Shown here: positions 58,580 to 64,000 of the stretch, in pieces | How positions within the stretch are numbered: the first letter of the stretch is position 1 | Layout: every line of letters starts with the position of its first letter | Source of the DNA: Paraburkholderia lacunae | Lineage (GTDB): Bacteria; Pseudomonadota; Gammaproteobacteria; Burkholderiales; Burkholderiaceae | Direction of reading: 5' to 3' | DNA length: 64,000 nt | Assembly: GCF_003353175.1 (NCBI RefSeq) | Contig: NZ_QHKS01000007.1 | Location: 248,001-312,000, forward strand | The notes under the pieces: model-generated | What the model was told of the DNA's origin: nothing | Databases searched by the model: none | What the model saw: the letters and a program-made list of their open reading frames with translations, nothing else | Program-made: the position numbers and the translations under genes

Positions 58580-60787
58580 ATGCGAGTCAAATTAACAGCC
58601 AAGCACCCGCGGCCGGCTTCGTCCGAACGCGCCCCTGTCCGTACCGGAAGCGCATCGGCGCGTAAGCCGACGCGCCCGGCGGGACCGAAGCCGTCGACCT
58701 CCGCGACGGGTTTTAGTGGGGCGCGCGGTGAAGGCGCAGCGGCGGGCGGCGGCAAGCGGCCAGCAGGCCAGTCAGCGGGCGGCGGCACGCGGCCGGCGCG
58801 GGCCGACGGATCGTTTTCGCGTGAGCGGAACACGGCAGGTACTGGCGCTGCGCGCCGGGCGACGTCGGATCGCCCGCCGCGCCGTGAGGGTGCGGGCGGT
58901 GCGCCGCGCCGCGCCGATGCTGAGCGTGGCGAACGGGCGCCGGGGCGATTTGAAGGCGGCGCTGAACGTAGTGAACGAGCTCCACGCCGTGCAGATGGCG
59001 AACGCAGCGAGCGTGCGCCGCGCCGCTTTGAAGGCAGCGGCGATCGTAGTGAACGGGCCCCACGCCGTGCCGAGGGCGAGCGCGCCCCGCGCCGCTTTGA
59101 AGGCGGCGGCGATCGTAGCGAACGGGCTCCACGCCGTGCCGAGGGCGAACACGCCCCGCGCCGCTTTGAGGGCGGCGCCGATCGTAGCGAACGGGCTCCG
59201 CGCCGTGCCGAGGGCGAGCGCGCCCCGCGCCGCTTTGAAGGCGGCGCCGATCGTAGTGAACGGGCCCCACGCCGTGCCGAGGGCGAGCGCGCCCCGCGCC
59301 GCTTTGAGGGCGGTGCCGATCGTAGTGAACGGGCCCCACGCCGTGCCGAGGGCGAGCGCAGCGAGCGTGCGCCGCGCCGCTTTGAAGGCGGCGGCGATCG
59401 TAGTGAACGGGCTCCGCGACGCTTCGAAGGCAGTGCGGCCGCTCCACGCAGTTTCGAAGGCAACCGTGCGCCGCGTCGTGACGATGGCGAGCGTCGCTCA
59501 TTCAGCGCTGCCCGCCCGGGTACCGGCCGTCCGTCGGAAGGCGGACCGCGCCGTGAGCGCGATGCGTCCGATCGGCCGCGCTTCGGCAGCGACCGCGGCG
59601 CCCCGCAAGAGCGCCGCACCGGCGAGCGGCCGTCGCGCAGCGACAGCGCGCCGCGCCGTTATGAAGGTGAACGCGGCTCGTCCGATCGGGGTGAGCGCAC
59701 ATTCGCGAAACCCGTCAAAAGCGGTTACAGCGACCGCCCGGACCGCTCCGCCCGCGCACCACGCGACGACCGTGGCGGCCGTGGCGAGCGAGCACCCGCA
59801 AAACGCGAATTCGGCGATCGGCCGCCGCGAGTCGAGCACAGCGAGCGCACGGAACGTAGCGACCGCCCTGCCCGCAGCTTCGACAAAGCGCTGCCGGCCG
59901 CCGCACGACGCTTCGGCGACAACGACCGCCCGGCAAGCGCCGACAAGCCGCGCGGCCCGTCCTCAGCCAAAATCGAACGGGACGCCGACGCCTTGCCGCG
60001 CACACCCCGCCGCGATTACGAAGACGCGCCAGGCACCTTGCGCTTGTCGAAGCTGATGTCCGAACTCGGCCTGTGTTCGCGCCGGGAAGCCGACGAATGG
60101 ATCGAAAAAGGCTGGGTACTGGTCGACGGCGAGCGGATCGACACGCTCGGCACCAAGGTTCGTCCTGATCAGCGGATCGAGATCGATCCCGCCGCCGAGG
60201 CCGCGCAGGCGAGTCAGGTGACGGTCTTGATCCACAAGACCGTGGGCTTCGTGTCGGGTCAGGCGGAAGACGGCTATCAGCCGGCCATCACACTGGTTAC
60301 GCCGGAAAACCGCTGGGAAGGCGACCGCTCGGACATTCGCTTCTCCGTTGCTCATCTGCGCCAACTCGCGCCAGCCGGACGTCTGGACATCGATTCGACG
60401 GGCCTGCTGGTGCTGACGCAGGACGGCCGCATCGCCAAGCAGCTGGTCGGCGGCCATTCGGAGATCGACAAGGAGTATCTGGTGCGCGTGTCGTATGGCG
60501 AGCACACCACCGACGTCGAAAGCCATTTCCCGCCGGAAAGCCTCGCGCTGCTTCGCCACGGCCTCTCGCTCGACGACGCGCCGCTGAAGCCTGCGCAGGT
60601 CAGCTGGCAAAATGGCGAGCAGCTGCGTTTCGTGCTGCGCGAAGGCAAGAAGCGCCAGATCCGCCGCATGTGCGAGCTGGTCGGCCTCGAAGTGGTCGGC
60701 CTGAAGCGCGTGCGGATGGGCCACGTCATGCTGGGCGCGCTGCCGCCGGGTCAATGGCGCTACCTGGCGCCGGACGAGTCGTTCTGA
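58580..60787 (+). CDS. rluB: 23S rRNA pseudouridine synthase RluB with long repetitive N-terminal extension
   Basis: 735 residues. The C-terminal 250 are the enzyme: an S4 RNA-binding domain (LRLSKLMSELGLCSRREADE, about residue 487 onward) and the RsuA-type catalytic domain with Asp in PAGRLDIDSTGLLVLTQDG near residue 600, plus EGKKRQIRRMCELVGLEVVG. It isomerises a uridine in 23S rRNA. The first 480 residues are Arg/Gly/Glu/Ser-rich and disordered, including about seven tandem units of DRSERAPRRAEGERAPRRFE-GG type. RluB proteins in Burkholderiaceae often have basic extensions, but the repeats here are unusually regular. Confidence 0.93.
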   Translation: MRVKLTAKHPRPASSERAPVRTGSASARKPTRPAGPKPSTSATGFSGARGEGAAAGGGKRPAGQSAGGGTRPARADGSFSRERNTAGTGAARRATSDRPPRREGAGGAPRRADAERGERAPGRFEGGAERSERAPRRADGERSERAPRRFEGSGDRSERAPRRAEGERAPRRFEGGGDRSERAPRRAEGEHAPRRFEGGADRSERAPRRAEGERAPRRFEGGADRSERAPRRAEGERAPRRFEGGADRSERAPRRAEGERSERAPRRFEGGGDRSERAPRRFEGSAAAPRSFEGNRAPRRDDGERRSFSAARPGTGRPSEGGPRRERDASDRPRFGSDRGAPQERRTGERPSRSDSAPRRYEGERGSSDRGERTFAKPVKSGYSDRPDRSARAPRDDRGGRGERAPAKREFGDRPPRVEHSERTERSDRPARSFDKALPAAARRFGDNDRPASADKPRGPSSAKIERDADALPRTPRRDYEDAPGTLRLSKLMSELGLCSRREADEWIEKGWVLVDGERIDTLGTKVRPDQRIEIDPAAEAAQASQVTVLIHKTVGFVSGQAEDGYQPAITLVTPENRWEGDRSDIRFSVAHLRQLAPAGRLDIDSTGLLVLTQDGRIAKQLVGGHSEIDKEYLVRVSYGEHTTDVESHFPPESLALLRHGLSLDDAPLKPAQVSWQNGEQLRFVLREGKKRQIRRMCELVGLEVVGLKRVRMGHVMLGALPPGQWRYLAPDESF
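58960..59470 (+). repeat. Tandem 69-bp repeats encoding 23-residue Arg-rich units
   Basis: About seven units inside rluB; the clean ones read GATCGTAGxGAACGGGCxCC at their start and differ by few bases. Units 1 and 6 carry an extra 12 bases (GERSERAP instead of GERAP), the mark of slippage. The unit length is a multiple of three, so all forward frames and one reverse frame stay open. Confidence 0.85.
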
Positions 60788-60830
60788 CGCTAGGCGCGTA
60801 AGGCTGGCTTGTGAGACTCACCCGACAAAA

Positions 60831-60872
60831 AGAAAAAGCCCAATCAGCGTAAGCCGATTGGGCCTTTTCGGT
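60831..60872 (+). terminator. Rho-independent terminator downstream of rluB
   Basis: AAAAGCCCAATCAGC and the paired GCCGATTGGGCCTTTT form a GC-rich stem with a short loop, about 45 bases after the rluB stop. Confidence 0.8.
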
Positions 60873-60892
60873 CAGGCTGACCATCTCATTAA

Positions 60893-60920
60893 ACCCACGC
60901 ATTGCGTGGGTTTTTTGTTT
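60893..60920. terminator. Second terminator between rluB and def
   Basis: AAACCCACGC and GCGTGGGTTTTTTG flank a 3-base loop. With A and T runs on the two sides it can stop both the rluB and def transcripts. Confidence 0.85.
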
Positions 60921-60964
60921 CCCGGCAGCTCGATGATCCGACCTCCGCCGGACAAGAAGCGGCA

Positions 60965-63621
<2,657 letters not shown>

Positions 63622-63749
63622 TTACATCGGCCGATCGACCAGTTTCGAGCGTTCGCCGGCCGCGCGAGGCGCTGCCTGAAAGCACTGCCCCCAATGACAA
63701 CGGCCGCACATCGTGCGGCCGTCGGATACAACGTGAAAGACCCGGAATG

Positions 63750-64000
63750 TTACTGGCTGAAGAGGCGTCGTGTCGCGGGCGAACCGGCCGGAATGCCCGC
63801 CTGTTCGAGCTTCGCGTAGAGCGTCATCAACTGCTTTTCAATCGCCAGCAACGCGGTTTCCGGCAACGGCCGCCGGCCGTCGTCGACCACCCGCCCGCCG
63901 ATGCGCTCGGCCAGCGATTTCGCGTAGTCGCACATCAGACGGAACGGCAGGATGTCTTCATCGGCCACCGGCACGTCGAGCACCAGTGTGATCATCTGGC
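63750..64000 (-). CDS. zipA: Cell division protein ZipA, C-terminal end (5' end outside window)
   Basis: About 83 codons remain, open to the window edge. The end of the FtsZ-binding domain is visible: LVLDVPVADEDILPFRLMCD, AKSLAERIGGRVVDDGRRPL and QLMTLYAKLEQAGIPAGSPA, finishing ATRRLFSQ. ZipA tethers FtsZ to the membrane. The position just upstream of ligA supports the call. Confidence 0.85.
   Translation of the reverse strand, partial: QMITLVLDVPVADEDILPFRLMCDYAKSLAERIGGRVVDDGRRPLPETALLAIEKQLMTLYAKLEQAGIPAGSPATRRLFSQ

Noticed and set aside
58534-59619. 361-codon reverse frame over the rluB repeats
   Set aside because: Same cause: reverse complement of the repeats lacks stops. The apparent SKRRGARSLRS repeats are an artefact.
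58716-60056. 446-codon forward frame inside rluB
   Set aside because: Open only because the 69-bp repeats contain no stops in any frame; composition is Ala/Arg/Val with no domain.

Overview
The window is GC-rich betaproteobacterial DNA. Gene order and protein sequences fit the family Burkholderiaceae, most likely Paraburkholderia. The pointers are the intact rpsB-to-lpxB envelope cluster, the guaB/guaA pair, divergent ppsA/ppsR, ratA-ratB beside smpB, and map-glnD-rluB. This is inference from gene content; no 16S gene is present.

The window has two very different halves. From 1 to 6.1 kb lie an aldehyde dehydrogenase (5' end outside the window), an EthD-type protein, an AsmA-family protein and a CmpX-like mechanosensitive channel. 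From about 6.4 to 26 kb is an accessory, decaying region. It holds many small stress or envelope proteins (Gly/Tyr lipoprotein, DUF1488, PA2169-like, DUF3175, DUF3096, DUF3309, SYLF, BON, CsbD, entericidin-like) and some larger genes (Na+/H+ antiporter, glycosyltransferase, BrkB/YihY). Among these are many broken genes: a transposase tail, an otsA remnant, a Ku gene lacking its middle, a frameshifted ligD, a headless PA2169 gene, two damaged CsbD genes, a frameshifted DUF4148-like gene, and a mosaic of PhoD, Uma2 and integrase fragments against the 3' end of guaA.

From 26 to 64 kb the sequence is dense housekeeping DNA in which I see no broken gene. It comprises guaA, a membrane protein and guaB (purine synthesis); a DMT transporter; ratB-ratA; smpB; a slipin-nfeD pair; and ppsA with its regulator ppsR. 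Then comes a long leftward cluster that, in transcription order, reads rpsB, tsf, pyrH, frr, uppS, cdsA, dxr, rseP, bamA, skp, lpxD, fabZ, lpxA, lpxB, rnhB, trmH. It links translation, isoprenoid and phospholipid precursors, outer-membrane assembly and lipid A synthesis. Rightward from the rpsB control region run map, glnD and a repeat-rich rluB. zipA (partial), ligA and def run leftward at the right edge.

I found no convincing new multi-gene system. The points most worth a second look are the concentrated decay of the NHEJ/trehalose locus, the relict integrase and nested inverted repeats beside guaA, the 23-residue repeat array in RluB, several strong unexplained hairpins and palindromes, and a set of tiny genes shorter than usual ORF cut-offs. 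No rRNA, tRNA or CRISPR array was recognised.
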